Part shown: in pieces, positions 24,705-34,410 of the stretch
How positions within the stretch are numbered: position 1 is the stretch's first letter
Layout of the letters: each line of letters begins with the position of its first letter
NCBI RefSeq assembly: GCF_034044715.1
Contig: NZ_JAXCLW010000011.1
Location: 57,921 to 121,920, forward strand
Length of the DNA stretch: 64,000 bases
Reading direction: 5' to 3'
From: Dongia_B soli
GTDB lineage: Bacteria; Pseudomonadota; Alphaproteobacteria; Dongiales; Dongiaceae
Program-made: the position numbers and the translations under genes
Notes under the pieces: model-generated
Seen by the model: the letters and a program-made list of their open reading frames with translations, nothing else
Database searches by the model: none
Told to the model about the DNA's origin: nothing

Positions 24705-27212
24705 CTATCGGCCCCGTTTTTTCCGTGTTTGGCCCCTTGCCCCGTCCTCCGAACCATCGGGCCCGTGGCGCGCTGCTTTTTTTTGACCGGATTTGTTGCG
24801 AACCTGCTTTCCACCGCGCGGATTGGCCAACTGAACAGGGGCCAATTTGCCTTCGCCGGCACGGCGCTTGGGCCGGCCGAACCCCGCCTCCTGACGACCG
24901 GTTTCCGCCGACCCGGCTGGTACAGCACTGATCTCACCCCCGCCAACGATTTCCAAGGTCATCCCACCAGTCAAGGGCACGCAGGCGACCAGCCTTACCT
25001 CGACTGGCGCGCCAAGTTGATAGACCCTTCCCCAGCGGCGGCCGACCAGCACATGACCTCGCTCGTCATGATCGTAGAAATCGGTGGGCAAGGTGCTGAT
25101 GGGCACGAGCCCGTCGGCGCCGGTATCCTCCAGGGAGATGAAAAGACCGAAACGTGTGACGCTGGTGATCCGGCCGGCGAAGACCTCGCCGACCCGCTCG
25201 GCGAGGAAGGCAGCCGTATAGCGGTCGATCGCTTCGCGTTCGGCTGCCGCGGCCCGGCGCTCGGTGGCGGAAATATGATCGCCTGTTTCGGGAAAGGTCG
25301 CTTCGGCGCCTGGCGGTAAGCCGTCATCGCCAAATCCGTAACCGCTGATCAAGGCGCGATGGACCAGCAGATCTGCATAGCGCCGGATCGGCGAGGTGAA
25401 ATGCGCATAACGCTGCAAGGCGAGACCGAAATGGCCCAGATTCTCCGGCGAATAGACGGCTTGCGTTTGCGTGCGCAACACCAGGCTGTTGATCATTGCC
25501 GCATAGGGCGAGTTGGCAGCCTTGTTCAGCAAAGCGGTGAAATGCTTCGGCCGGAGGACCTGTCCCTTGGCGAGCGGCAAATCGAGGCCGCGCAGGAACT
25601 CGCGCAAAGCATCGACCCGGGCGGGATCGGGTGCGTCGTGAACGCGATACATGCAGGGCTGCCGGCGGGTTTCCAAGCTTTCCGCCGCAGCCACATTGGC
25701 GGCGATCATGAATTCTTCGATCAGGCGATGGCTGTCGAGCCGGGCGCGCGGCACGATACGTTCGACCTCACCCTCGTTGTTGATGAAGACGCGTCGCTCG
25801 GCGATATCCAGCTCCAGCGTGCCGCGATTTTCGCGTGCCGTCAGCAAGGCGCGGAAAGCACCGTAAAGCGGTTTGATGACCGGTTCGACAAGCGGCGCCG
25901 TCAGCTCATCCGTTTGGCCGTCAACGGCACGTTGCACCTGGTCATAGGTGAGGCGGGCGGCGGAGCGCATCAGGCCGCGCATAAAACGATGGCCGAGCTT
26001 CTTCCCCTCCGCATTGATGGTCATTTCGACCGCCATGCAAGGCCGCTCTTCCTGCGGCTTCAGGGAACACGAGCCGTTGGACAATTCCTCCGGCAGCATC
26101 GGCACGACCCGATCGGGGAAATAGACTGAATTGCCGCGCTCCCGCGCCGCCTTATCCAGGGGATCGCCGGGCCGCACGTAATGGGCAACATCGGCAATCG
26201 CCACCAGCAAACGCCAGCCGCCCGGATTGTTCGGGTTTTCATCGGGGCTGGCGAAGACGGCATCATCGAAATCACGGGCATCGTCGCCATCGATGGTAAC
26301 CAACGGCACCTGCCGAAGATCGGTGCGCTGGCCCAATGCGGCGCCTTTGGCATTGGCGGCCTGTTCCAGTGCGGCGGGTGAGAAATCGAGCGGGATGCCG
26401 TGATCGACGATCGAAATCAGGCTGATGGATTTCGCTTCGCCCAGTTTGCCGACACGTTCAACGATGCGAGCGCGCGGCGTCCCAAGGCGGCGCGCCGGAT
26501 CGACATGGGCGATGACGATATCGCCGCTGCGGGCCGGGCCAATATCATGGGGCGAGACGTTGAAGTCGGTCTTGATTCGCTTGTCGGTAGGTGTCAGCCG
26601 GCCGGTGCCGTCGCGCCGCCGTTCGAACAGGCCGACGATGCGTTGTGCGTGGTGCTCCAGGCGCCGGATCGGCCGGGCTTCGTAGAGATCCTCTTCCTTG
26701 CGCTCCAGGCGCGCCAAGACGCGGTCCCCGCCGGCCAGCGGCCGGTCGGTGCGCTTGTTGTCGATGACCAGGATACGCGGTTCGGCATCGTCCTTGCGGA
26801 AATCGACCGGCCGGGCCCAGAGATCGCCATCGTCGTCGAGACCGATGACTTCGAGCACCGTCACTTCCGGCAAGGCGCCGCTGCGGGCGACGCGGCGGCC
26901 ACGGCCACGATCGACCTCGCCCTCGCGTTCCAACTCCTTGAGCAGGGCCTTCAGGGGAATGCGATCGGCGCCGCGCAGATTGAAAGCGCGCGCGATCTCA
27001 CGCTTGCCGACCGGCGTATCCTGGTCCTGGATGAAAGCAAGGACCTGCTCCTTGGTCGGGAACGGCACCGCCTTCTTCGACCCTTTCGGCGCCGCACCCC
27101 GTTCGGGCGCCGATGGATCTTCCGCCTCGCGCTTGCGGGCGGGTTTATCGGATCGGTGTTTTGAATTCGATTTCGACAAAGACGAACTCGTAATCGTTGG
27201 CATTGATGACAT
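24705..27212 (-). CDS. rnr: Ribonuclease R
   Basis: An RNase R of up to 835 residues, a 3'-5' exoribonuclease that degrades structured RNA. It has an N-terminal basic region and winged helix (FPTKEQVLAFIQ), cold-shock domains, the RNB catalytic centre with TIDGDDARDFDDAVFA (the aspartate cluster), and a C-terminal S1 domain followed by a basic tail. The longest frame overlaps the upstream cupin gene by 68 bases. No start has a convincing ribosome site: ATG 27212, TTG 27179 and GTG 27068 are all possible. Its place in the topA-rnr block is conserved in alphaproteobacteria, though usually without intervening genes. Confidence 0.92.
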   Translation of the reverse strand: MSSMPTITSSSLSKSNSKHRSDKPARKREAEDPSAPERGAAPKGSKKAVPFPTKEQVLAFIQDQDTPVGKREIARAFNLRGADRIPLKALLKELEREGEVDRGRGRRVARSGALPEVTVLEVIGLDDDGDLWARPVDFRKDDAEPRILVIDNKRTDRPLAGGDRVLARLERKEEDLYEARPIRRLEHHAQRIVGLFERRRDGTGRLTPTDKRIKTDFNVSPHDIGPARSGDIVIAHVDPARRLGTPRARIVERVGKLGEAKSISLISIVDHGIPLDFSPAALEQAANAKGAALGQRTDLRQVPLVTIDGDDARDFDDAVFASPDENPNNPGGWRLLVAIADVAHYVRPGDPLDKAARERGNSVYFPDRVVPMLPEELSNGSCSLKPQEERPCMAVEMTINAEGKKLGHRFMRGLMRSAARLTYDQVQRAVDGQTDELTAPLVEPVIKPLYGAFRALLTARENRGTLELDIAERRVFINNEGEVERIVPRARLDSHRLIEEFMIAANVAAAESLETRRQPCMYRVHDAPDPARVDALREFLRGLDLPLAKGQVLRPKHFTALLNKAANSPYAAMINSLVLRTQTQAVYSPENLGHFGLALQRYAHFTSPIRRYADLLVHRALISGYGFGDDGLPPGAEATFPETGDHISATERRAAAAEREAIDRYTAAFLAERVGEVFAGRITSVTRFGLFISLEDTGADGLVPISTLPTDFYDHDERGHVLVGRRWGRVYQLGAPVEVRLVACVPLTGGMTLEIVGGGEISAVPAGSAETGRQEAGFGRPKRRAGEGKLAPVQLANPRGGKQVRNKSGQKKAARHGPDGSEDGARGQTRKKRGR

Positions 27213-27444
27213 TATGTTCGACGCCGACCGGTCGGTAATAAGAAACGCCGGCTGTCAGATCCGCAAAGCGCGTCTCCTTGCCGTCCTCCAATTGCAGCTT
27301 GCCGGTGGTCATCGGCACGACGACATAGTCGTAACCATGCCTATGCCAAGTGGTTTCGGCGCCGGGGGCGAAGCGCCATTCGGTGACCACCACGCGGTCG
27401 TTATCGACTTGAACGGTGGGTTTCGCCTTCGGACGTTCGGCCAT
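27145..27444 (-). CDS. Small cupin-domain protein
   Basis: A 99-residue single-cupin protein. Cupin motif 1 is WRFAPGAETTWHRHGYDYVV and motif 2 is GVEHNVINAND, supplying candidate metal-binding histidines. The family is too broad for a substrate call. Similar small cupins bind metabolites or act on them, and often have no known role. ATG 27444 is supported by GGAG seven bases upstream. Its end overlaps the longest rnr frame. The gene appears inserted with the alkylation-repair genes between topA and rnr. Confidence 0.8.
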   Translation of the reverse strand: MAERPKAKPTVQVDNDRVVVTEWRFAPGAETTWHRHGYDYVVVPMTTGKLQLEDGKETRFADLTAGVSYYRPVGVEHNVINANDYEFVFVEIEFKTPIR

Positions 27445-27570
27445 TTCGTGACTCCGCAGCTCTTTTGCCGGAGCAGCATAGCCGCTCGCCGTCACCCTGG
27501 CCAGCAATCAGCGAAATTGTCCTCGCTTACATATCGGGTACCAGCTTGAGGCCGGACGGGCATCGAGTGG

Positions 27571-28092
27571 TCAGGCAATTGCCCCTTCGAACCGCAGCAG
27601 CGCTTCCTTCAAGGCGATGCCGCCGGCATAGCCGGTCAGGGCGCCGGAACTGCCAACCACACGGTGGCAGGGAACGATCAGGGAAATAGGGTTGGCGCCA
27701 TTGGCGGCGCCAACCGCACGGCTGGCCTGTGGCCGCTGCAACTTGGCCGCCAGCCGGGCGTAGCTGGTGGTTTCGCCGAAGGGGATGCGACGAAGTTCGG
27801 TCCAGACTGCTTGCTGGAAGACGGTGCCGATCGGCGCCAAGGGGAGGTCGAACTGCTTCAGGCTGCCGGCAAAATAAGCGTCGATCTGCCTGGCGATCTC
27901 GGCCACCGCACTCTCATCCCAGCGCAGGTTGAAATCTGCGATTTGCCAGCGGCCGTTATCGCATTCGGCGAGGAAGCCGAAGCGCATCAGGCGGCGTTTC
28001 TCATCGACCATGGCCAAAGCCGGACCGAAAGGTGTCTCGATCCGGCCGGCGAAATAGGATGGCGTTGCAATCGATGCGGAACCTTTCTTCAT
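27571..28092 (-). CDS. ogt: Methylated-DNA-protein-cysteine methyltransferase
   Basis: A 173-residue O6-alkylguanine-DNA alkyltransferase. The acceptor cysteine is Cys142 in IVPCHRVV, and the recognition helix region is FQQAVWTELRRIPFGETTSY. An N-terminal ribonuclease-like domain is also present, as in Ogt. Each molecule removes one alkyl group from guanine or thymine and is consumed. The start overlaps the stop of the Ada-AlkA fusion gene by four bases, so the two are translated as a pair. Together they make a compact alkylation-repair operon. Confidence 0.93.
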   Translation of the reverse strand: MKKGSASIATPSYFAGRIETPFGPALAMVDEKRRLMRFGFLAECDNGRWQIADFNLRWDESAVAEIARQIDAYFAGSLKQFDLPLAPIGTVFQQAVWTELRRIPFGETTSYARLAAKLQRPQASRAVGAANGANPISLIVPCHRVVGSSGALTGYAGGIALKEALLRFEGAIA

Positions 28093-29663
28093 GCGGCGAT
28101 CTTCAGGCTGGCCCAGAAATGGCAGGTGGCGAGGCTGCGATGCGGGGCGAAGGGCGCCATCAGGCGCGCCGTCCCTTTGGCATCGGGTCGCGTTTCCAAG
28201 TGGTGAAACCGTTGCAGTGCTGTTGCGAGCGCGGAATCGCCGACCGGCACCGCATCGGCGAATCCCAGGCCACGCATGAGCACGTAATTCGTGGTCCAGG
28301 GACCGAGCCCGCGAATGCCGCGCAATGCCGTTTCCGCCGCTTTCGCCGAGCCATCGCCCAGACGGTCTAGAGGCAACTGACCGCTACTGACCGACCGCGC
28401 CATGTTGATGAGGTAATCGGCCTTGGCGCGGGAGAAGCGCCGTTGGGTCAGATCCGCCGAATCCAGCGCGGCGACCCTCGCAGCGGTCGGATGCGCCTTC
28501 ATGCCGTTCGCATCGCCAATGGGATCGCCGCAGAGCTCGATCAATGCCCGACGGAGGGATGTGGCAAAGGCGACATTGATCTGCTGGCCGATCACAGCCC
28601 AGGCCAAGGCTTCGAAAGGCGTGGCGGTCAAGGGGATGCGCAAACCGCGCTGCCCCTGGATCAACCGGGCGATGTCCGGCATGCGGCTCGCACGCCCTTC
28701 GAAACCGGCGACATCGCCGCCGGGACCCAGGATGCGGCAGACGATCCGATGTATCTCCGCCATCGCTGCGGGGCTCAGGCGCTTTGTCGCCGTGAGCCGG
28801 CAATCCACCGCGCCGGGTTCAAACGTCATTTCCAGCAACACCGGCACATTGTCGATAACCAGTGCCTTGCCGAGTTTGCGATCATCGACGACGCGTTCTG
28901 CCGGACCATTGGGATCGCGCCCGTGATAGGAGAGAACATCCCGCGGTCGGAAGCTGCCTGGCAATGTCAGACGGAAGCGATCGGAATCACGCAGCGCTCG
29001 ATAGGCGCCCGGCGTCATGCCGGTCAGCGTGAGGAATTGGCGATGAAAGGTTGCCTCGCCTTCATAGCCCGCCGAGAGGGCGATATCGATAAGGCGCTCA
29101 TTACCATGCAGCACGCGGTCGCAGACCGTACGGATCCGTTCGCGCCGCAGCAAGGCGGCCGGCGTCTGATGCGCGTGATCGCGGATAAGGTCATTCAGCT
29201 TGGTGGTGCCGATGCCGGCAGCTTCGACCAGCTGTGCGATATCGGGGAAAGCGCCGGGATCGGCGCGCAGGCGCACCAGCAAGCCGTCGAACAAATCGCG
29301 GTCCCAATCGCCGCCACGATAGAACAGATCCGGCCGGCAACGGCGGCAGGGCCGTAAGCCGGCGCCCACGGCTTCCGCTTCGCTCCGAAAGAAGCGGACG
29401 TTTTCAAATTTCGGTTTGCGGGCGGGGCAGGAGGGCAGGCAATAGATGCCGGTGGTCAGCACGCCGGTCAGGAAGCGACCGTCATAGGCACCGTCCTTGG
29501 CCAGCATGCGCTCATACATGAAGATATCCGACCAGTACTCGCCGGCTGGTTCCCGCTTAGACAGCGTCCGCTTCGGCGATCTCGGCAGGGATGGTTCATG
29601 CTTCATCGACAACCGATCCTCGGCACAGATCTCATCGATAAATAAGGCATCGGTGGCGGGCAT
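28089..29663 (-). CDS. Ada-type regulator fused to AlkA DNA glycosylase
   Basis: A 524-residue fusion. The Ada zinc domain (TGIYCLPSCPARKP to LRPCRRCRPD) has the four cysteines, including the methyl-phosphotriester acceptor. An AraC helix-turn-helix follows (LIDIALSAGYEGEATFHRQF). The C-terminal half is AlkA: an N-terminal beta domain and a helix-hairpin-helix, GIRGLGPWTTNYVLM, with the catalytic aspartate in VPVGDSAL. It would sense methyl damage, activate transcription and excise 3-methyladenine. The Ada methyltransferase domain is absent but is supplied by the overlapping ogt gene. GGAAGGA five bases before ATG 29663 supports the start. Confidence 0.92.
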   Translation of the reverse strand: MPATDALFIDEICAEDRLSMKHEPSLPRSPKRTLSKREPAGEYWSDIFMYERMLAKDGAYDGRFLTGVLTTGIYCLPSCPARKPKFENVRFFRSEAEAVGAGLRPCRRCRPDLFYRGGDWDRDLFDGLLVRLRADPGAFPDIAQLVEAAGIGTTKLNDLIRDHAHQTPAALLRRERIRTVCDRVLHGNERLIDIALSAGYEGEATFHRQFLTLTGMTPGAYRALRDSDRFRLTLPGSFRPRDVLSYHGRDPNGPAERVVDDRKLGKALVIDNVPVLLEMTFEPGAVDCRLTATKRLSPAAMAEIHRIVCRILGPGGDVAGFEGRASRMPDIARLIQGQRGLRIPLTATPFEALAWAVIGQQINVAFATSLRRALIELCGDPIGDANGMKAHPTAARVAALDSADLTQRRFSRAKADYLINMARSVSSGQLPLDRLGDGSAKAAETALRGIRGLGPWTTNYVLMRGLGFADAVPVGDSALATALQRFHHLETRPDAKGTARLMAPFAPHRSLATCHFWASLKIAA

Positions 29664-29752
29664 CGGCGTCCTTCCAGGCAGATAGATTGCCCGGACTATG
29701 CCGTAGCCCCGATCCCTCCGCCTCTCAACCCGACCGCTGAAATTCCCGCACC

Positions 29753-32491
29753 TTAGTTCTTCGCGGCGGCCTTCTTTGCCGCCGGCTTTTTGGCGGCGGG
29801 TTTCTTGGCGGCCGCCTTTTTCGCAGCAGGTTTTTTGACAGCCGTTTCTGTCCCCGCAGTCTTCTTGTTCGCAGCTTTCTTGGCCGCGGGCTTTTTGGCA
29901 GCCGTCTTGCGGCCGGGCTTGCCGCTGCCCACCTTTTCGGCGCGCGCCGCAATCAAAGCGATGGCGTCTTGGAGGCTGAGCGAGGCGGGATCGGTGCCTT
30001 TCGGGACCGTGGCGTTGATGGAGCCGTGTTTCACATAGGGGCCGTAGCGGCCGTCATGCACGGTGATCGGCGCATCATCATCGGGATGCTTGCCGATCTC
30101 GCGGCCCGGCGCCGCTGCGGCGCGGCCCCGACCCCGGCCGCTCGGCTCGGCGAGCAAGGCAACGGCGCGGTTGATGCCGATGGTGAGCACGTCATCGTCC
30201 TTCGGAATCGATTTGAAGGCAGAGCCGTGTTTCAGATAAGGACCGAACCGGCCGATGCCGGCAAGAATCGTTTCGCCGGTCTCCGGATGCTTGCCGATGT
30301 CGCGCGGTAGCGCCAGCAATTGCAAAGCCGTATCCAGGTCGATGTTTTCCGGCGTCATGTTCTTCAGCAGCGAGACGCGTTTCGGCTTTGCCTCGCCTTC
30401 GCTGTCGAGCTGGACGTAGAAGCCATAGGGCCCCTTTCGCAGGCTGACCTCGCCGCCCTTGGGATCAGCGCCCAACACCTGCGGGCCGGCAAGTTCCGTT
30501 TCCTCGCCATTGGCGACCGCCAGTGGGCGGGTGTAGCGGCATTCCGGATAATTGCTGCAGCCGATGAAGGCACCGTTCTTGGCGAGCTTGATGCCGAGTT
30601 CGCCATTGCTGCAGGCGGGACAGGCGCGCGGATTCTTGCCGTTGCCGAGATCGGGGAAGAAATGCGGCGCCAAAGCCTCGTTCAAGGCGTCGATGACGAC
30701 GGAGCGGGTGCCGATGCCCTTGTCGAGAAAGGCGACGGCTTCGCTCATCGACGGTAGTTTGCCATTGCCCTCTTCATCCGGCTGATGGAGATGGGCGAAA
30801 TCGCGCCAGAAATCGCGCAGCACCTGTTTCCAGTCGGCCCGGCCGCCGGAGATATCGTCGAGCTTTTCCTCGAGATCCGCGGTGAAGCCGTATTGCACAT
30901 AGCGCTCGAAGAAATTCGTCAGGAAGACCGTCACGATACGGCCGCGATCCTCCGGAATGAGACGCTTCTTCTCCAGTTTGACATAAGCGCGATCCTCGAG
31001 CGTCTGCAGGATCGAGGTATAGGTCGAGGGCCGGCCGATGCCGAGTTCTTCCAGGCGCTTGATGAGACTGGCTTCGCTATAGCGCGGCGGCGGCTGGGTG
31101 AAATGCTGTTCCGGTGTGACATCGGTCGCCTTGACGCCGTCGCCCTGCTGCAGATTGGGCAGGCGCCGGCCGCTATCGTCATCCTCCAGCGGATCGTCGC
31201 GGTCTTCCTGATAGAGCGTCAGGAAACCGTCGAACTTCACCACCGATCCGGTGGCGCGCAGCACCGAGCGCTTATCCGCCGCTTCCAGATCGATTGCGAC
31301 CTGGTCGAGTTCGGCGCTTTCCATTTGGCTTGCGAGCGTGCGCTTCCAGATCAGATCATACAGGCGGTATTCATCCTGGCTGAGATATTGCCGCAGCCGA
31401 TCGGGCTTGCGGAAGAGGTCGGTCGGCCGGATTGCTTCATGGGCTTCCTGCGCGTTCTTCGCCGCCGTCCGATAGACGCGTGGCTGCTGCGGCAGGTAGT
31501 TCATGCCGTATTGTTCGGAGATGAGCTTGCGGCTGGCGTCGATCGCATCCTGCGACAAGGTCACGCCATCGGTACGCATATAGGTGATGATGCCGACCGT
31601 TTCGCCGCCGATATCCACACCTTCATAGAGGCGCTGGGCGACCCGCATCGTATGGCTGGCGCCGAAGCCGAGCTTGCGGGAGGCTTCCTGCTGCAAGGTC
31701 GAGGTGGTGAAAGGCGGGAAGGGATTACGCTTCACCGTCTTGCGTTCGACCGAGGAGACGCGGAACGGAATGCCGTTCTTCACCGTCTGGGTCGCGGCCT
31801 TGGCCGTGGCTTCGTCCTTCAGGTCGAATTTATCGAGCTTGCGGCCATCGAGATGGGTGAGACGCGCGGTGAAAGTCTGGCCTTCGCGGGTCTCGAACAC
31901 CGCTTCGATGGTCCAGTATTCGCGCGGCTTGAAGGCTTCGATCTCGGCTTCGCGCTCGCAGATCAGGCGCAAAGCGACCGATTGCACGCGGCCCGCCGAG
32001 CGGCTGCCCGGCAGCTTGCGCCAGAGAACCGGCGACAAAGTGAAGCCGACGAGATAATCCAAGGCCCGGCGGGCAAGATAGGCATCGACCAGTTCCTGGT
32101 CGATTTGGCGCGGCTTGGCGATCGCTTCGGTGACGGCGCGCTTGGTGATTTCGTTGAAGGCGACCCGCTCGACCGGCACCTTGCCCAACGCCTTCTTCTC
32201 TTGCAGCGCTTCGACAATATGCCACGAAATCGCCTCACCCTCGCGATCAGGGTCGGTCGCCAGGATCAGTCGGTCGGCCTTCTTCACCGCAGCGGCGATC
32301 TCGCGCAGCTTCTGTGCGCCGCGGCCCTCGACGTCCCAGCTCATCTCGAAATCGGCTTCCGGCCGAACCGAGCCGTCCTTGGGCGGCAGATCGCGGACAT
32401 GACCGAAACTCGCCAGCACGTGATAATCGCTGCCGAGATATTTGTTGATGGTCTTGGCCTTTGCGGGGGACTCGACGACGACGACCTTCAT
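29753..32491 (-). CDS. topA: DNA topoisomerase I
   Basis: A 912-residue type IA topoisomerase that relaxes negative supercoils. The Toprim domain starts VVVESPAKAKTINKYLG and includes ATDPDREGEAISWH. The active-site tyrosine lies in GIITYMRTDG. One CxxC zinc finger (CPACSNGELG then CSNYPEC) follows, and then topoisomerase C-terminal repeats. The last 50 residues are a Lys-Ala-Pro repeat (AAKKPAAKK units) like a histone H1 tail, seen in several alphaproteobacterial TopA proteins. ATG 32491 fits the family start MKVVVVESP; a TTG three codons earlier is less likely. Confidence 0.95.
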   Translation of the reverse strand: MKVVVVESPAKAKTINKYLGSDYHVLASFGHVRDLPPKDGSVRPEADFEMSWDVEGRGAQKLREIAAAVKKADRLILATDPDREGEAISWHIVEALQEKKALGKVPVERVAFNEITKRAVTEAIAKPRQIDQELVDAYLARRALDYLVGFTLSPVLWRKLPGSRSAGRVQSVALRLICEREAEIEAFKPREYWTIEAVFETREGQTFTARLTHLDGRKLDKFDLKDEATAKAATQTVKNGIPFRVSSVERKTVKRNPFPPFTTSTLQQEASRKLGFGASHTMRVAQRLYEGVDIGGETVGIITYMRTDGVTLSQDAIDASRKLISEQYGMNYLPQQPRVYRTAAKNAQEAHEAIRPTDLFRKPDRLRQYLSQDEYRLYDLIWKRTLASQMESAELDQVAIDLEAADKRSVLRATGSVVKFDGFLTLYQEDRDDPLEDDDSGRRLPNLQQGDGVKATDVTPEQHFTQPPPRYSEASLIKRLEELGIGRPSTYTSILQTLEDRAYVKLEKKRLIPEDRGRIVTVFLTNFFERYVQYGFTADLEEKLDDISGGRADWKQVLRDFWRDFAHLHQPDEEGNGKLPSMSEAVAFLDKGIGTRSVVIDALNEALAPHFFPDLGNGKNPRACPACSNGELGIKLAKNGAFIGCSNYPECRYTRPLAVANGEETELAGPQVLGADPKGGEVSLRKGPYGFYVQLDSEGEAKPKRVSLLKNMTPENIDLDTALQLLALPRDIGKHPETGETILAGIGRFGPYLKHGSAFKSIPKDDDVLTIGINRAVALLAEPSGRGRGRAAAAPGREIGKHPDDDAPITVHDGRYGPYVKHGSINATVPKGTDPASLSLQDAIALIAARAEKVGSGKPGRKTAAKKPAAKKAANKKTAGTETAVKKPAAKKAAAKKPAAKKPAAKKAAAKN

Positions 32492-32545
32492 GCCATCCAA
32501 TGCTCAAGCTTGCAGAATGCGCCCGGGCTGAGGCTCTTGCCGGTA

Positions 32546-33697
32546 TCAGGCGATCAGGGAAACGCGGTTGCCCGGGTGACGTTCCAGACGGCCGGCCAGA
32601 TCCAGCTCCAGCAAAACCAAACCCATGACGGGCGCAGAGCATTGACACTGCCGAAGCAGTTCGTCAACTCCCACCGGGCTGGGGCCGAGTTGTGACAGAA
32701 TCGCGCGCCGTGCCACCTCTGTATCATTTTGATCAGCATTTTCAACGCATTGGGGCGCTTCCAACGGTGCTACGGACCGGCTCGGATAGTCCTGTGGCAG
32801 GACCGAAAGCCCATCCAAATTTTCGAGAATCTGAGCGGCTTCCTCAACCAGAAGGGCACCTTGGCGGATCAGATGGTTCGCGCCCCGGCAGCGGGGATCG
32901 AGCGGCGAGCCGGGCACTGCCATGACGTCGCGACCCTGGTCGAGAGCGAAACGGGCCGTGATCAGGGAGCCTGATTTCAGCGCCGCCTCGATCACCACTA
33001 CCGCCTGCGACAGGCCGGAGATGATGCGGTTCCGGCGAGGAAAATGTTTGGCTTGCGGGACAGTACCCGGCGGCAATTCGGCCACCACCAGCCCTTCCCT
33101 GCTGAGACGATCGAACAGCGCCTGGTTCTCCGGCGGATAGAGCACATCGGCACCGCCCGCCACCACGGCGATGGTGCCGCCGGCTGTTGCCTGGAAGGCG
33201 CCAAGATGAGCCGCACAGTCGATCCCGCGGGCGAGGCCGGAGACGACCACGACGCCGGCTGCGGCGAGATCACGGGCGATGTCTTGCGCGATCTTGCGGC
33301 CATTGGCCGAGGCATTACGCGCCCCGACCAGCGCGATTTTCGATGCGCCCAGCAGCTCCACCCGGCCGCGGATCGTGATCAACGGCGGCGCATTGTCGAT
33401 CGCCCCCAGGGCCAGGGGATAGTCCGGTTCGCAGAAAGCCAGATGCCGGATGCCGATCGCTTGGGCGGCCTCAATTTCGGCCCGGGCGCGCTCCGCGGGG
33501 AAAGGCTGTATCGCCCGCTGCTTGCCGCCGCGCCGCGACAATTCCGGCAAGGCTTCCAACGCATGTTGGGCCGTGCCGAACCGTTGCAGCAATTGGCGGA
33601 AAATGACGGGGCCGACGCCTTCGCTGCGGGCGAGGCGTAGCCAATCGAGACGTTCCGCATCACGGAGCGGGCGGCGATTGTCGGTCAGGTCGAACAT
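32546..33697 (-). CDS. dprA: DNA processing protein DprA
   Basis: A 383-residue DprA/Smf protein. A short SAM-like region comes first. The Rossmann-type core has GARNASANGR, SGLARGIDCAAH and the PRRNRIISGLS segment that binds single-stranded DNA, and a winged-helix domain forms the C-terminus. DprA protects incoming single-stranded DNA and loads RecA during transformation. It also occurs in species not known to be competent. The gene lies 54 bases before topA and 56 after plsY in the conserved block, so co-transcription is likely. Confidence 0.93.
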   Translation of the reverse strand: MFDLTDNRRPLRDAERLDWLRLARSEGVGPVIFRQLLQRFGTAQHALEALPELSRRGGKQRAIQPFPAERARAEIEAAQAIGIRHLAFCEPDYPLALGAIDNAPPLITIRGRVELLGASKIALVGARNASANGRKIAQDIARDLAAAGVVVVSGLARGIDCAAHLGAFQATAGGTIAVVAGGADVLYPPENQALFDRLSREGLVVAELPPGTVPQAKHFPRRNRIISGLSQAVVVIEAALKSGSLITARFALDQGRDVMAVPGSPLDPRCRGANHLIRQGALLVEEAAQILENLDGLSVLPQDYPSRSVAPLEAPQCVENADQNDTEVARRAILSQLGPSPVGVDELLRQCQCSAPVMGLVLLELDLAGRLERHPGNRVSLIA

Positions 33698-33753
33698 CGC
33701 CTGACGCTAGAGGAACAAAAGGGGAATTTCAACCGGCTTGGTCGAAAGGGTTC

Positions 33754-34410
33754 TCAGGCCTGTTTCTTGCGGCCGATCTTCGGTTCCTCACCGCGAAGCA
33801 GGCGGCGGATATTTTCATGGTGCCGGATCCAGACCAGAACGGCGGCCAGGGCCGCGAAGAGGACCTGGGGCCAGTCGCCAAGGAAGTAGGCATAGAGGGG
33901 CGAGAGTGCAAAAGCGAGCAGGGCCGAGAGCGAGGAATAGCGGAACAGGAAAGCGGCGACCAGCCAGGTGAGGCAGGCGGCGATGCCAACTGGCCAGTTG
34001 ATGGCAAGCGACGTGCCGAGACCGGTGGCGACACCCTTACCGCCCTTGAATTTCAGCCAGACGGGAAAGAGATGGCCGATGATGGCGGCAGTTCCGGCGA
34101 GCACGCCGAGATCGGCGATGGCGAAATCCGTTCCTTGGGGGAGCAGGATCGGCGTCAAGGCGCGGCCCGCGAGGACCGCCACGGCACCCTTGCCGCCGTC
34201 CAGCAGCAGCGTAGCCAGAGCCAGCTTCTTGTTGCCGGTGCGCAATACATTGGTGGCGCCGATATTGCCGGAGCCGATCTTACGGATATCCCCGAAACCG
34301 CCCAGGCGCGTGAGGATCAGGCCGAAGGGAATCGATCCCAGAAGATAGCCCCCGGCCAGCACCAGAATTTGCGCCAGGCCGAAACCGGTCGCTGCCTCAG
34401 TCGTACCCAT
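33754..34410 (-). CDS. plsY: Glycerol-3-phosphate acyltransferase
   Basis: A 218-residue inner-membrane acyltransferase that transfers an acyl group from acyl-phosphate to glycerol 3-phosphate, the first step of phospholipid synthesis. Five or so hydrophobic spans are visible. The conserved PlsY motifs are GSIPFGLI, IGSGNIGATNVLRTGNK and FKGGKGVATGLG. The length is usual. It lies between pyrC' and dprA in the conserved alphaproteobacterial order. Confidence 0.94.
   Translation of the reverse strand: MGTTEAATGFGLAQILVLAGGYLLGSIPFGLILTRLGGFGDIRKIGSGNIGATNVLRTGNKKLALATLLLDGGKGAVAVLAGRALTPILLPQGTDFAIADLGVLAGTAAIIGHLFPVWLKFKGGKGVATGLGTSLAINWPVGIAACLTWLVAAFLFRYSSLSALLAFALSPLYAYFLGDWPQVLFAALAAVLVWIRHHENIRRLLRGEEPKIGRKKQA

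Noticed and set aside
29753..29905. Repeat array at the end of topA as a CRISPR or mobile-element repeat
   Set aside because: It is in frame and encodes the Lys-Ala-Pro tail; there are no spacers.
30785..32695. Plus-strand open frame of 636 codons opposite topA
   Set aside because: Antisense shadow of topA and dprA with no recognisable domain.
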